A stretch of DNA of 64,000 nucleotides from Alkaliphilus transvaalensis ATCC 700919. Lineage in GTDB: Bacteria; Bacillota; Clostridia; Peptostreptococcales; Natronincolaceae. The stretch lies in NCBI RefSeq assembly GCF_000621485.1, contig NZ_JHYF01000014.1:1-64000 (forward strand), in the 5' to 3' direction. Below, one piece after another: positions 1 through 9,750 of the stretch; positions within the stretch are counted from its first letter, which is position 1, and each line of letters opens with the position of its first letter. The notes below the pieces were generated by a model. It saw only the letters and a list, made by a program, of their open reading frames with translations. It ran no database searches and was not told where the DNA came from. Position numbers and translations under genes: made by a program.

Positions 1-243
<243 letters not shown>

Positions 244-365
244 AAATTTCTGGGTTCCATTTTTCTAAATGGATAAATTATATGCTGGCTTAAATCTATA
301 CTGTTTAGTTTTCAAAGACCTTCATTAGGCCTTTCGGCCCATCGCCATATCTTAGCGACTTTTAT

Positions 366-394
366 ACTTTATCACATTTTGTCGATGTTGTCAA
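366..394 (-). promoter_or_regulatory. rRNA promoter P2
   Basis: On the reverse strand TTGACA (389-394) and TAAAGT (366-371) are separated by exactly 17 bases. The start would lie near 358, giving a leader of about 115 nt before 16S. The leader contains a GGGCC-GAAA-GGCC hairpin near 331-345 and a CTTTGAAAACTAAAC motif typical of Firmicutes rRNA leaders. Confidence 0.82.
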
Positions 395-474
395 ATGTTT
401 TTTAAAATCTTCTTTTTCCTAAGTTAAATTCTTTTAAGGACTTTCGAACCATGTCCACTAAAAGCAACTAGACT

Positions 475-503
475 ACTATATCGTATTTTTAAACTTTTGT
501 CAA
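475..503 (-). promoter_or_regulatory. rRNA promoter P1
   Basis: On the reverse strand TTGACA (498-503) and TATAGT (475-480) have a 17-base spacer. With the promoter 109 bp downstream it forms the tandem promoter pair usual for rrn operons of fast-growing Firmicutes. Confidence 0.82.
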
Positions 504-1518
504 TATCCTTTTAAATGTTTATTATTTTTTTTGTTACTTTTCGCTATAGTAGCTATAAAATCACAATTTACTCTTAAAAATTTCCTTCTTGTTTTAAGGA
601 CAAGTTATACTATACCATGGTCAAGGGACCTTTACAATATAATAATTATTCCATAGGTGATATTTTTTCCCAAAGTTAATTCTTTTTATACATACGGTAA
701 TTACACGATACTGCTATTGATTAATTTATGATTGATTTACAGGGATATGGAAGCAAAGATCTCAACACTGATATCTATTTAGATTTAGGAAATACGGTCC
801 CCTTCTTATATATTGTTCAGCTATATTGTTCAGCACATAGCTTTCTTAAAACTATTATAACTCGATAAACTTTTTGTCTCCACAGTTATATACTAACGCT
901 AATACCTTCAAGATTAGTAGCTAATATTCAATTTTAAAACATTTTAATACATTAGCTACGCCACCCTATGCAGAGAAGTCACAATTTTTAACTTTTATTG
1001 AATTAATGTAAGTCTAAAATTAGCGATATATTTTTGTTACATATATAATAAAATAAAACAAAGGAGAGTGATGTCAATCTTCACCTATCCCCTTTGTACT
1101 ATTTATATATTAATAGAATTCATATATTAATATAATTTCTTTTACTAATGTAATTTACTTAGTAATAGAACTTCTTTTTAGAACAGAATCTTCCCATATT
1201 ATACTTATTCATTTATATTATTCATATCATATAAATGAAGTTAGTCGAGACAATTGACATTATATAACTCTAATTTATATTTAACGGAAGCCTGAAAGTA
1301 GATCCTTCAGTGAAAAAAGCAGATGTGAAAATTTTTAATTAGATGCTAGCTATTTTTTTATAGTTTTTTATAAAGTAACGGTTTATAAAGTAACGGGTAT
1401 ATTTCAAACCCACTTCCCCAGTAACTCAACCAACATTCACCTTACAATTACTAAACTTATATTAATAACCACCCAATATACTATTAATCTATTTTTCATA
1501 GCTCAATAAAGGTTACAA
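504..1518. other. About 1 kb AT-rich spacer upstream of the rrn operon
   Basis: I see no supported gene here. It holds a 9-bp inverted repeat (GTAGCTAAT at 917-925, ATTAGCTAC at 951-959), a direct repeat of ATATTGTTCAGC near 810-835, a hairpin ACAAAGG...CCTTTGT (1058-1097), and a 15-bp tandem duplication TTTATAAAGTAACGG at 1367-1396. A 19-codon ATG frame at 1071 sits inside the hairpin and is not convincing as a gene. No clear intrinsic terminator for the leftward gene ending at 1519 was found. Confidence 0.6.
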
Positions 1519-1899
1519 CTAAAGTTTATTTGTAGAACCTTCTTGATCTTCATTGTTTCTATATAACGTAATCATAAACTGACGGTTTTCATAAGCAATT
1601 TTCACTTTATCTATCATCATTCCTACTAAGCTTAATTCTCTAAACCCTTGACTCTCACCAGCTAATTCATATAGGTATTCTTCAACTTCATGCCTCCTAG
1701 GCACGTCTAGGTCTTGTTGCAACTTTTCTAGCTCATTTTTAGGAAGATTATCAATATCACATTTTAAAGAGATCTCATAATAATCTTCTTTGTTCAATAT
1801 ATTAATGTTCATATTATCGGCGCCTAAGTTATAACAATAAAATGCAATTTCATTAGCAATTTTTAATAACCTAGCTTTTTCATGATCCATTCCTATCAT
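1519..1899 (-). CDS. Conserved hypothetical protein, partner of DUF1576 protein
   Basis: A 126-residue soluble acidic protein with no signal peptide or membrane segment and no motif I recognise. Its start overlaps the stop of the upstream DUF1576 membrane protein by four bases (ATGA), so the two are translationally coupled and probably work together. The first codons read MIGMDHEKARL; Met4 is an alternative start. The alternating hydrophobic pattern suggests a compact alpha/beta fold, but no function is assigned. Confidence 0.75.
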   Translation of the reverse strand: MIGMDHEKARLLKIANEIAFYCYNLGADNMNINILNKEDYYEISLKCDIDNLPKNELEKLQQDLDVPRRHEVEEYLYELAGESQGFRELSLVGMMIDKVKIAYENRQFMITLYRNNEDQEGSTNKL

Positions 1900-3206
1900 G
1901 CTTCCCTTCTTAATGCTTCTAATACAGTCACTAATATAGCAGCTACTATACCTCCTGAAAATCCATTATTATAAAGGTTCATTCCTCCATGGAGTTGACC
2001 AACATTCATAACAATTGCCATGTGCAAGAATCCTGCTACAATCCCCGCTTTCCAACCAAACTGTCCCGCTATGGGAGCTAATGTTGTACCGAAAAGAGCA
2101 GCTAAAAGGGGCCCAATAGCGTTTACTTCCCACTTCATTAGTGAAGCAGCTAATAATACACCAAGCATTACTGGTAAGATATTTTTTGTATGCTTTCCAA
2201 AAGCTCCAAAACCAACTATTGTTAATATACCACCTATAATAGGACCATTCAATTGTCCTCGTACTACCAATATATAAGCTGTAGAGATAAAACCTAATAC
2301 CCCCATATTAATAAAACTTACCCCAAACCCATTTAATAAAACAAAGTCTTGTACCGATCTACCTGATCTACTTAATAGATTTCGATATCCTTTAAATGTA
2401 TTTTTATTAAAATACATTCCTATTAATAACATTGACCCAAATAATACAAACAAATAGATACTTAGTGATAAGTTATATCCTTCTAGCAGTATAACTCTTC
2501 CTTCGTTTTCAAACCCAAAGGCTCTAAACATAGCCATAAAAAAGGTACCTATTAAGCCTCCAGTAAAACCGACATTATACAGGTTAAATCCCTGATGAAA
2601 CTTAACTACGTGGGTTGCAACTGCAGGTAAAATGAACCCTGCTACTATTCCACATAAATTACCTACTATTATACTGGTAAGTGATGCTGTTCCAAATCCA
2701 TAGCTTACTTGACTTATGATGGGGCCAAGGGCTGTTCCAAATAGTGCTGGCAAAATAAACTTTCCGAAGTTTTCATTTTTATATTTACTATATAAAAAAA
2801 CCCCTAAAAAGATTGACCAAACATTATAGATGTTTTTACCAAACAAAGCAAAGCCTGCTACTGTAAAAACTGCTGCCATTGTTGTTCCTGTCATTTTAAC
2901 ATTGCTCTTCTTAATAAGGAATATTGAGAAGAGGGTTAACATCCCACTATTTAAAAAGGCAGCCCCTATATTTCCTATTTGCATATAATCAGATACTAAT
3001 ATACTTGGGTCAACGATAATGTTAATCATACCATTCATAATCTCTTGTGGCGTGTTAAAGATTAATGAAGATAAAAGTATAATGACCCCGTAAGTGTACA
3101 TAACCATAAATTTTGCTTTTTCACTTACCTCTATAATAGTTTCCTTCATGAGGTCCTTCCCTTCCTCCGCTGACTTCAAGTTTAAATCAAGTGTTTTTTC
3201 CACCAT
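1896..3206 (-). CDS. DUF1576 multi-pass membrane protein
   Basis: A 436-residue integral membrane protein with roughly twelve hydrophobic segments, resembling the clostridial DUF1576 family of unknown function. The sequence shows an internal duplication: each half carries an FGxxxxN(I/V) segment, a Gly/Pro-rich LFGT(A/T)LxPI segment and an (F/L)(H)xGxNLYNxGFxGG motif (near residues 205-220 and 405-420). This resembles transporters built from two inverted or tandem halves. I start it at the Met seven codons inside the longest frame, because GAAGGGGG lies correctly before that codon. Substrate unknown. Confidence 0.8.
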   Translation of the reverse strand: MVEKTLDLNLKSAEEGKDLMKETIIEVSEKAKFMVMYTYGVIILLSSLIFNTPQEIMNGMINIIVDPSILVSDYMQIGNIGAAFLNSGMLTLFSIFLIKKSNVKMTGTTMAAVFTVAGFALFGKNIYNVWSIFLGVFLYSKYKNENFGKFILPALFGTALGPIISQVSYGFGTASLTSIIVGNLCGIVAGFILPAVATHVVKFHQGFNLYNVGFTGGLIGTFFMAMFRAFGFENEGRVILLEGYNLSLSIYLFVLFGSMLLIGMYFNKNTFKGYRNLLSRSGRSVQDFVLLNGFGVSFINMGVLGFISTAYILVVRGQLNGPIIGGILTIVGFGAFGKHTKNILPVMLGVLLAASLMKWEVNAIGPLLAALFGTTLAPIAGQFGWKAGIVAGFLHMAIVMNVGQLHGGMNLYNNGFSGGIVAAILVTVLEALRREA

Positions 3207-3891
3207 TTTTCCCCCTTCTATCATTTAAAACATATTTCCGAAAAAAGTTATAATATTGTATACAAAGATACTGTTATATTATATACCCTTTGCTTTTCTT
3301 TCTCAATATATTTATAGTCTTTCTGGGATAAAATTGTGAAAATATTAACTTATATTTCATTTAATCCTAAGCTTTTCAAAGTCTCAAATTTTAACTAACT
3401 ATAATTATAAGGTTGCCCTCCATTTACAGAATTATGTTTTATAAATATAGGATTGATAAATATAGGATTTGAAATAAGAAATGTAAAACTGACCTATTGG
3501 TATTTTTCTTTAGTCTAATCAATCACTAGAAAAATTGATCCTTAAATTAGATTAAGACTTGTGTATACACGATTGACACAAGTCCTATCCGATTGAACTG
3601 TTAACATGAAAGTTTCTAACTTCTATATAGTTCTTGTCCACTAAGCAGGTGTATTTGCATTTTTCATTAATATTCATTTTTCATTAATATTCATTTTTCA
3701 TTATTCGTTTTTCATTAATATTATTTCCCATTAATGGTTGAAGTGCCAAAAGGATTTTTAAACAATGATACATACACTTTATAGTACAAAACCTTTAAGT
3801 TATTAGTATATAGTGTGAACATTTCATGGGATTTGTAGCTTTGACACCCCTAACCATTAATATAAATATTTATATGCAATTTCATCATTTA
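3207..3891. other. Spacer between rib operon and DUF1576 gene
   Basis: No gene supported. It holds an inverted repeat GACTTGTG/CACAAGTC (3556-3563, 3577-3584), a tandem repeat tract at 3661-3722, and a 16-base string at 3522-3537 that recurs exactly at 15050-15065. It must contain the promoter of the DUF1576 gene; AT-rich -10-like boxes near 3250-3290 are present but no clear -35 was found. Confidence 0.5.
3661..3722. repeat. Short tandem repeat, unit TTTTCATTAATATTCA
   Basis: Two exact 16-bp copies (3661-3676, 3677-3692) are followed by two degenerate copies to about 3722. It lies in a non-coding spacer and looks like slippage-generated DNA. Confidence 0.85.
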
Positions 3892-4353
3892 CTAAAATTC
3901 ATTTAAAAGGTTTGCCATCTCTATAGCCGTTACTGCGGCTTCAAAACCTTTATTACCTGCCTTTGTTCCTGCTCTTTCTATTGCTTGTTCTATTGTATCA
4001 ACAGTTAGAACGCCAAAAATTGTAGGGATTTCTGTCTCTAAGCCAACCAACGCAACCCCTTTAGTTACTTCACTTGAAACATAATCAAAGTGGGGAGTAG
4101 CTCCTCTAATAACTGCACCTAAACAAATTACAGCATCATATTTACCTGACTTAGCCATCTTTTTTGCTACTAGAGGAATCTCAAAGGCTCCTGGAACCCA
4201 AGTAATCTCAATATCATCCTCATCTCCGCCATGTCTTTTAATCGCATCAATAGCACCTGATAACAGTTTACTTCCTATAAACTCGTTAAACCTTCCTACT
4301 ATAATACCTACTCTTAATCCTTCTGCTGTCAATTTTCCTTCATATACTCTCAT
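3892..4353 (-). CDS. ribH: 6,7-dimethyl-8-ribityllumazine synthase
   Basis: A 153-residue cytosolic enzyme, normal family length, that condenses 5-amino-6-ribitylaminouracil with 3,4-dihydroxy-2-butanone 4-phosphate to form lumazine, the penultimate riboflavin step. Family signatures visible: GRFN near residue 21, WVPGAFEIP near 52-60, [15 protein letters not shown] (His near 88 is the proton-transfer histidine), and FGVLT near 113. It is the last gene of ribD-ribE-ribBA-ribH and abuts ribBA (shared base at 4353), with a good GGAGGA ribosome site. Confidence 0.97.
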   Translation of the reverse strand: MRVYEGKLTAEGLRVGIIVGRFNEFIGSKLLSGAIDAIKRHGGDEDDIEITWVPGAFEIPLVAKKMAKSGKYDAVICLGAVIRGATPHFDYVSSEVTKGVALVGLETEIPTIFGVLTVDTIEQAIERAGTKAGNKGFEAAVTAIEMANLLNEF

Positions 4354-5570
4354 TATTGTTCCTCCTCTTTAAATTTTAACATATGTCCTAATTTTCTTTG
4401 TTTTGTTTTTAAATAATGTTCATTTCTTTCATTATGATTCATTTGAATGGGAACTCTATCCATTACTTCTAAGTCATAACCCGATAATCCCACTAGCTTC
4501 CTTGGATTATTTGTCATTAGCTTTATCTTTTTAATTCCCAGATCTTTTAGTATTTGTGCACCAATTCCATAATCCCTCATATCTTCTGGAAAACCTAAGG
4601 CTAGATTTGCTTCTACAGTATCATATCCTTGATCTTGAAGATTATATGCTCTGATTTTATTAATTAACCCAATTCCCCTACCTTCTTGCCTCATGTAGAG
4701 GATTACACCTCTGCCTTCTCTGTCTATTTGCTCCATTGCAGTGGCTAGCTGATCTCCACAATCACATCTTAGGGACCCAAAGGCGTCTCCTGTTAAACAT
4801 TCTGAATGGACCCTAAGTAAAACTGGCTCTCCATCAGTTACATCTCCTTTAACTAAGGCTACATGATGCTCTTTATTTAATTGGTTTTCATATCCTACAA
4901 TAACAAAGTCTCCATGTTTTGTTGGCATTAATGCCTCCGACTGTCTTTTGATAATTTCTTCAGTTCTCCTTCGATAGGCAATTAAGTCTGCAATTGTAAT
5001 GATTTTTAAGTTATGTTCCTTAATAAAATCCATTAGTTCTGGTACTCTGGCCATAGTTCCATCTTCATTCATAATTTCACAAATAACCCCAGCTGGTGCC
5101 AGTCCTGCCAACTGAGCTAAATCTACTGAAGCCTCTGTATGGCCTGACCTCGCCAATACTCCACCTCTTTTAGCTGCAAGGGGGAAGATATGTCCTGGCC
5201 GTTTAAAGTCTGATCCTTTTGCTGCTTTGTCTACTGTTTTTTGTATTGTAAGAGCCCTTTCATGGGCTGAAATACCTGTTGTGGTATCTATATGATCTAT
5301 TGAAACTGTAAAGGCTGTACCATGCTCATCGGTGTTTTTAGTAACCATTTGAGGCATATCTAATTCTCTTAATCGTTCTTCTGTCATTGGTAAACAAATT
5401 AGACCTCTACCATGCTTAGCCATGAAATTAACTATTTCTGGAGTCGTTAGTTCTGCAGCTGCTACTAGATCTCCTTCATTTTCTCGGTCTTCATCATCTA
5501 CTACTACAATCATCTTGCCATTACGTATATCTTCGATGGCTTCTTCAATGGTGTTAAACTGATATTTCAT
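4353..5570 (-). CDS. ribBA: Bifunctional DHBP synthase / GTP cyclohydrolase II
   Basis: A 405-residue fusion that supplies both riboflavin precursors. The N-terminal half (about 1-200) is RibB, with [12 protein letters not shown] near 23-34 and [11 protein letters not shown] near 141-151; it converts ribulose 5-phosphate to dihydroxybutanone phosphate. The C-terminal half (about 205-400) is RibA, with zinc ligands in [18 protein letters not shown] and the RQEGRGIGL loop; it opens GTP. Length and order match the Bacillus RibBA. A strong AAGGAGG precedes the ATG. The gap to ribE is about 130 bp and holds direct repeats, while ribH follows immediately. Confidence 0.97.
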   Translation of the reverse strand: MKYQFNTIEEAIEDIRNGKMIVVVDDEDRENEGDLVAAAELTTPEIVNFMAKHGRGLICLPMTEERLRELDMPQMVTKNTDEHGTAFTVSIDHIDTTTGISAHERALTIQKTVDKAAKGSDFKRPGHIFPLAAKRGGVLARSGHTEASVDLAQLAGLAPAGVICEIMNEDGTMARVPELMDFIKEHNLKIITIADLIAYRRRTEEIIKRQSEALMPTKHGDFVIVGYENQLNKEHHVALVKGDVTDGEPVLLRVHSECLTGDAFGSLRCDCGDQLATAMEQIDREGRGVILYMRQEGRGIGLINKIRAYNLQDQGYDTVEANLALGFPEDMRDYGIGAQILKDLGIKKIKLMTNNPRKLVGLSGYDLEVMDRVPIQMNHNERNEHYLKTKQRKLGHMLKFKEEEQ

Positions 5571-5620
5571 TTTATATCCTCCTTTAAGTATGCTTCAAAA
5601 ACGACAGCTAAATTAAGAAT

Positions 5621-5685
5621 CTATCCATTATATTAATAACTATCACTGTTATATTAATAGCCTATCGCTGTCTATCGCTTAAAAT
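5621..5685. repeat. Imperfect direct repeats in the ribE-ribBA spacer
   Basis: The string (C)TATC-x-(C/A)TTATATTAATA occurs twice (5621-5638, 5640-5659), followed by CCTATCGCTG/TCTATCGCTT. It has the same slippage-like character as the other spacers in the window. No transcription signal is obvious. Confidence 0.55.
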
Positions 5686-5700
5686 TCTCTAGCCTTTAGT

Positions 5701-6357
5701 TTAGAGATTAAAACCGTGTTGGGTTAAAAAATCCATTGTAATCTCTTTTTTTGCTTCTCTATGGTTAGAGCTCATCCCTAATAATCGCTCAACATATTTA
5801 CCAATCATGTCACATTCTAAATTAACCATTTGACCTACCCCTTTTTCGATAAGGGTTGTTTCGTCTTTTGTATGGGGGATAATAGAAACTTTAAAATGAT
5901 CTCCCCCTAACTGGGCTACTGTCAAACTTACTCCATCTATTGCTATAGAACCCTTTAAAATGATGTACTTCATTAATAATTGTGGCGGTTTAATAGTAAT
6001 CCAAATTGCATTATCTTCTTTTTCATAGCCTTCTATTATTCCCACATCATCAATATGTCCACTAACTAAATGTCCTCCTAAACGGTCGCCAACTGCAACT
6101 GCCCGTTCTAGATTTACTTTGCTGCCTCTCCTTAAAGTTTCTAGGTTGCTTCTTCTCATGGTTTCTGCCATCACATCTACTCTAAAGTAATTTTTTTCGA
6201 AGTGATTAACGGTTAGGCAAACCCCATTTGTAGCGATACTATCTCCCAGTTTTACATCTTCAAGTACTTTTTTAGCTTCTATTATAATGCTGGCCCCATC
6301 ACCACTGGTGGAAACACTTCTTATTCTTCCTATTTCTTCAATAATACCTGTAAACAT
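5701..6357 (-). CDS. ribE: Riboflavin synthase, alpha subunit
   Basis: A 218-residue enzyme that dismutates two lumazine molecules into riboflavin and the pyrimidine precursor. Two tandem lumazine-binding barrels are visible: the first begins MFTGIIEEIG with ATNGVCLTV near 44-52, the second contains GHLVSGHIDDVG near 95-106 and IDGVSLTV near 142-149. I start at the second ATG (the family always begins MFTGI), because AAGGGA is properly spaced for it and too close to the first ATG. It is the second gene of the operon, nine bases after the ribD stop. Confidence 0.96.
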   Translation of the reverse strand: MFTGIIEEIGRIRSVSTSGDGASIIIEAKKVLEDVKLGDSIATNGVCLTVNHFEKNYFRVDVMAETMRRSNLETLRRGSKVNLERAVAVGDRLGGHLVSGHIDDVGIIEGYEKEDNAIWITIKPPQLLMKYIILKGSIAIDGVSLTVAQLGGDHFKVSIIPHTKDETTLIEKGVGQMVNLECDMIGKYVERLLGMSSNHREAKKEITMDFLTQHGFNL

Positions 6358-6372
6358 TTTCATCTTCCCTTC

Positions 6373-7473
6373 TTATTGATCCTTCTGTAGATAGGCCTCT
6401 ATCAATAGATCATCTTGAAAAGTACGATAAGATATATTATTTAATTGATAAGCTTCGGAAATTCGTTCTTTTCCATTTCCTTCTATTGGAGTAATAGCCT
6501 CTTTCCCTCCAATCAATTTTGGAGCAATAAAGCTCATAACCTTATCTACTATACCTGCCTCTAAAGCTGAATAGTTTAGTGTGCCACCACCCTCTAAAAG
6601 AATACTGTCAATTTTTCTTTTACCTAATTCCTTCATCAGCTGTTTTAGATCAACCTTACCATTAGCTTCTGGTATAACTAATACTTCTACCCCTGCATCC
6701 TCTAGTCTTTTTCTATTTTCTACTGACGCATATTCTGTTGTTGCCACTAAAGTTGCTTGTTCTTTAACGGTTGTTACAACCTTACTATTTAATGGTGTTC
6801 GACAGCTGCTATCAACAATTATTCTTAGGGGATGCTGGACTTCTTGCCCTTGTATCCTTGTATTTAAGGCAGGATTATCTTTAATGACTGTATCAACACC
6901 TACCATAATTCCTGCTGTTCTATTTCTAATTTCATGAACATAAGTTCTCGAATCTTCGTTACTAATCCATCTAGAATCTCCCCTATGGGTGGCTATTTTT
7001 CCGTCTAATGTCATAGCTGTTTTTAGGATGACGAAGGGCAATTCTGTAGTAATATACTTTATAAATACTTCATTCAACTTTTGTGCTTCTTCTTCTAAAA
7101 CACCGGTTACTACTTTTATCCCCTTTGATCTAAGAATATTAATTCCTCTGCCAGCTACTAAAGGATTTGGATCCTTCATTCCAACAACCACTTCAGCAAT
7201 TTTGCTGTCTATAATGGCATTAACGCATGGTGGTGTTTTTCCGTAGTGGGAGCAAGGTTCTAGATTTACATATAATGTAGCTCCTTTAGCGTCGAAGTTA
7301 AGTTTTTTTAAGGCATCCACTTCTGCATGATCTGATCCATATTGATGGTGATATCCTTCTGATATGATCTTACCATCCTTTACAATAACGGCCCCTACTA
7401 AAGGATTAGGTCTTGTTTTCCCCCAACCTTGTGAAGCCAATTGTAGTGCTCTTTCCATTAGATGATACTCCAT
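6373..7473 (-). CDS. ribD: Bifunctional deaminase/reductase RibD
   Basis: A 366-residue fusion. The N-terminal deaminase (about 1-145) has the zinc site H-A-E in GSDHAEVDAL near 47-56 and PCSHYGKTPPC near 73-83. The C-terminal reductase (about 146-366) has the substrate-binding stretch KTAMTLDGKIAT and GGGTLN near 297. Together they deaminate and then reduce the pyrimidine product of GTP cyclohydrolase II. It is the first gene of the rib operon, preceded by AGAGGTG and, further upstream, by the riboswitch and its terminator. Confidence 0.97.
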   Translation of the reverse strand: MEYHLMERALQLASQGWGKTRPNPLVGAVIVKDGKIISEGYHHQYGSDHAEVDALKKLNFDAKGATLYVNLEPCSHYGKTPPCVNAIIDSKIAEVVVGMKDPNPLVAGRGINILRSKGIKVVTGVLEEEAQKLNEVFIKYITTELPFVILKTAMTLDGKIATHRGDSRWISNEDSRTYVHEIRNRTAGIMVGVDTVIKDNPALNTRIQGQEVQHPLRIIVDSSCRTPLNSKVVTTVKEQATLVATTEYASVENRKRLEDAGVEVLVIPEANGKVDLKQLMKELGKRKIDSILLEGGGTLNYSALEAGIVDKVMSFIAPKLIGGKEAITPIEGNGKERISEAYQLNNISYRTFQDDLLIEAYLQKDQ

Positions 7474-7516
7474 AGTTTCACCTCTTTTTGATTTTTAATT
7501 TTAGTTTAACTATTTT

Positions 7517-7556
7517 GGCAAAATAAAATACCCTGGGGTAGACTTACCTCAGGGCA
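7517..7556 (-). terminator. Rho-independent attenuator before ribD
   Basis: On the reverse strand CCCTGAGG...CCCCAGGG (arms 7547-7554 and 7531-7538) is followed by ATTTTATTTT. It sits 44 bp before the ribD start and downstream of the FMN aptamer, so it is the likely termination switch of the riboswitch. Confidence 0.8.
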
Positions 7557-7590
7557 TTAATGATTAATTTAAGAATAATACGTATATTAT

Positions 7591-7727
7591 GTATTAGTGG
7601 CTAAAAGATTTTAGTGTAAGACAATTAGAAATTAGTAGTACCTCTATCATTAAATAACAACTATGTTATTTATAAATTAAGATTTGTCTTAGTTAAAAAC
7701 CTATAGTTAAAAATCTTATACTAATAC
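7591..7727 (-). repeat. Nested long-range inverted repeat between aptamer and terminator
   Basis: Three arm pairs nest in register: GTATTAGT (7591-7598) with ACTAATAC (7720-7727), AAAGATTTTA (about 7604-7613) with TTAAAAATCTT (about 7707-7717), and TAAGACAA (about 7617-7624) with TTGTCTTA (about 7684-7691). A small hairpin AATAAC/GTTATT lies at the tip. It could be part of the expression platform or a small palindromic insertion. Confidence 0.65.
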
Positions 7728-7746
7728 AACGTAATATTAATAATAT

Positions 7747-7870
7747 ATACCTTCTCTCATCCAGACTATACTGTCGGCTCTGGAGTCTCACCAGATCTGC
7801 CTATTGGCTCGCGGGCTTCGCTTTAAGCGTTACCGCCGGTGGGGAATTTCGCCCCGCCCTGAAGGATTAT
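7747..7870 (-). ncRNA. FMN riboswitch (RFN element)
   Basis: The reverse strand begins with CCTTCAGGGCGGGGCGAAAT, continues with ACCGGCGGTAA, AGCCCGCGAGC, a CAGATCTGGTGAGA-type segment, GCCGACAGTATAGTC and GGATGAGAGAAGG, which is the complete conserved RFN core. It binds FMN and represses the ribDEBAH operon. It lies about 275 bp upstream of ribD, farther than usual, with a terminator in between. Confidence 0.97.
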
Positions 7871-7887
7871 AAAGTTTTATTAAATAA

Positions 7888-7916
7888 AGAATAGCATAGT
7901 TTTTTTTGTGGAGCAA
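7888..7916 (-). promoter_or_regulatory. Promoter of the riboswitch-rib operon
   Basis: Reverse strand: TTGCTC (7911-7916), 17-base spacer, TATTCT (7888-7893). Initiation near 7881 would begin the transcript just before the aptamer. Confidence 0.6.
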
Positions 7917-7932
7917 GTTATTTTTTTGTTGT

Positions 7933-8862
7933 TTATTGAATTTGGGGACTAACCTCCTCCGATGATGAATTATGAGCCTTTTTATCCCCTAAATAATTAA
8001 CTACATAGATACCCAGTAGAATAAAGAATCCTCCGATTAATTGCATTGAATATAGTCTCTCACCTAAAATAATATAGGCTGCAATAACCCCCACCAAAGG
8101 CATTAAATTTATATAAATATTTGTTTTAGTTGCTCCTAAATTATTTAAAGCATATAGATAAAGGTAATAGCATAGGGCCGAGCAAATTAATGCTAGGTAC
8201 ATAATGTTAACCCAAGATATTGCTCCTATTGGTTGCCAGCTTTTTCGTTCTAATAACGCCAGCGGAAAAAGGAAGACTGCTCCATATAAGTTTTGCTGAT
8301 AAGACAGATATAATGTAGGGTATTTACCCTCTAGTTTTTTGTTCATAATTGAGTAAAAGACCCAACTAAAGGCTGCACCTAACATCAAAAGACTCCCAAG
8401 AATTTCATTAGGATTGCTACTAACTGATATTGATTTTCCGATAACAAAAACGACTCCTAAGACTGATAACATGACACCTATTGCTTTTTTTAATTCTATA
8501 GGGGTTCTAGTAATAATAGCTTCCACTATTATTGTAAATAAAGGTATTGATGCTAAAAGTATTGTTCCGTTGGCTGCACTAATATAGCTTAAACCATAAT
8601 TCTCAAATATAAAATATAAAGTTACACCCACTGCCCCACATAGAAGCACTTGAAGCCGATCAACCTTATGGCACTTTATTTCAGGATTTTTTATTTTATT
8701 GATAATAAATAAAACAAAGGTAGCAATGGTAAATCTAATTAACGCCAGTGTTGCTGGTGGAACTTCCCTTAATACAATCTTATTGCTTGAGGCAGATATT
8801 CCCCAAAAAATAATTGTCATCAATATAGCTATGGTAGCCAATACTCTTCTGTCCTTAAACAT
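7933..8862 (-). CDS. EamA/DMT-family transporter
   Basis: A 309-residue inner-membrane protein with ten hydrophobic segments and the two EamA repeats (about 10-145 and 155-290) of the drug/metabolite transporter superfamily. Typical features are FWGxSAxxxK near 19-28, the LxxANGTILxxxxP pattern of the first repeat, and GERL near 266. Substrate unpredictable; amino acid or metabolite efflux is common. It ends just upstream of the rib promoter, in the same direction, and is not part of the rib operon. A GGGGAG site precedes the ATG. Nothing suggests a riboflavin role. Confidence 0.85.
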   Translation of the reverse strand: MFKDRRVLATIAILMTIIFWGISASSNKIVLREVPPATLALIRFTIATFVLFIINKIKNPEIKCHKVDRLQVLLCGAVGVTLYFIFENYGLSYISAANGTILLASIPLFTIIVEAIITRTPIELKKAIGVMLSVLGVVFVIGKSISVSSNPNEILGSLLMLGAAFSWVFYSIMNKKLEGKYPTLYLSYQQNLYGAVFLFPLALLERKSWQPIGAISWVNIMYLALICSALCYYLYLYALNNLGATKTNIYINLMPLVGVIAAYIILGERLYSMQLIGGFFILLGIYVVNYLGDKKAHNSSSEEVSPQIQ

Positions 8863-9027
8863 CTCTTCATTCTCCCCTTTTATATGTCACTCTCTTCCAA
8901 TTATACTTCTGCACTTTGTAATTGTAAATATAATTTATCTGCTAATCTACAGGTAATCTATCACCTTATTTCGACAGAACTCATACCCTATTAACATATA
9001 GACTTTAGGTTAATAAGGAGGGATCTT

Positions 9028-9669
9028 ATGCTACAGGGCATTTTAATCGCCATAGCGATTAGTATAGATAGTTTTAGCGTAGGTGTTGCTTATGGTATAA
9101 GGGATATTAAAGTTCCCCTACGTTCTGTACTTATTCTCGATTTTATTTCTGTAGCTTTGTTAAGTATAGGCTTTTTTGCTGGAAATCTACTAAGTCGATT
9201 TGTACTACCTGGTACTTCTGAAATTCTTGGGGCCATTACAATACTAATTATCGGACTATGGTATTTTACTCAAGGTTGGTTAAACTACAAATTCCCTACC
9301 AATCAATCTGATGAGGTCACCTCAATTGCAACATTTAGTATTAAATCTTTAGGTGTTGCAATTAACATTCTGCGTAGTCCTTTCGATGCAGACTTGGATA
9401 TATCAGGGGAAATTGATACTAAAGAAGCTATTCTTCTAGGGTTTGCTTTGGCTATTGATTCTCTGGCTGTAGGGGTTGCTGTATCAATTTCTTCTTTTAC
9501 TATTATATTTGTTACCCTAGGAATTGTAGCAGTCATGAACTTGCTTTTATTATTTACTGGTATGCATCTTGGAAAACAATTTCTTGCGACTCATCTTGGT
9601 AAACGCACTCCCCTAATACCAGGGATCATCTTAATTACTTTAGGTTTTATCCGCTTATTTAAGTTTTAG
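9028..9669 (+). CDS. ytaF: Sporulation membrane protein YtaF (MntP-like)
   Basis: A 213-residue protein with about six membrane segments. The paired motifs AISIDSFSVGVAYGI (near 9-23) and ALAIDSLAVGVAVSI (near 139-153) are the duplicated signature of the YtaF/MntP family. YtaF is known from Bacillus as a sporulation protein; MntP relatives export manganese. AAGGAGGGATCTT precedes the ATG. It is followed 81 bp later by a DUF1622 gene in the same direction. Confidence 0.85.
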   Translation: MLQGILIAIAISIDSFSVGVAYGIRDIKVPLRSVLILDFISVALLSIGFFAGNLLSRFVLPGTSEILGAITILIIGLWYFTQGWLNYKFPTNQSDEVTSIATFSIKSLGVAINILRSPFDADLDISGEIDTKEAILLGFALAIDSLAVGVAVSISSFTIIFVTLGIVAVMNLLLLFTGMHLGKQFLATHLGKRTPLIPGIILITLGFIRLFKF

Positions 9670-9750
9670 TTTAGTTTTATTAATTATATAAAACTGGACA
9701 TAATAACTATCATAGTAACTATAGAAAAAACAGTTTCTTGGAGGCTAAAA

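Noticed and set aside
445-475. tRNA-like GGTTCGAAAGTCC on the reverse strand
   Set aside because: No acceptor, D or anticodon arms around it; it lies in the rRNA leader between the two promoters.
1071-1130. 19-codon ATG frame after AAGGAGAG
   Set aside because: Spacing to the ribosome-site-like string is too short, and the string is one arm of a hairpin; no similarity or conservation argument is available.
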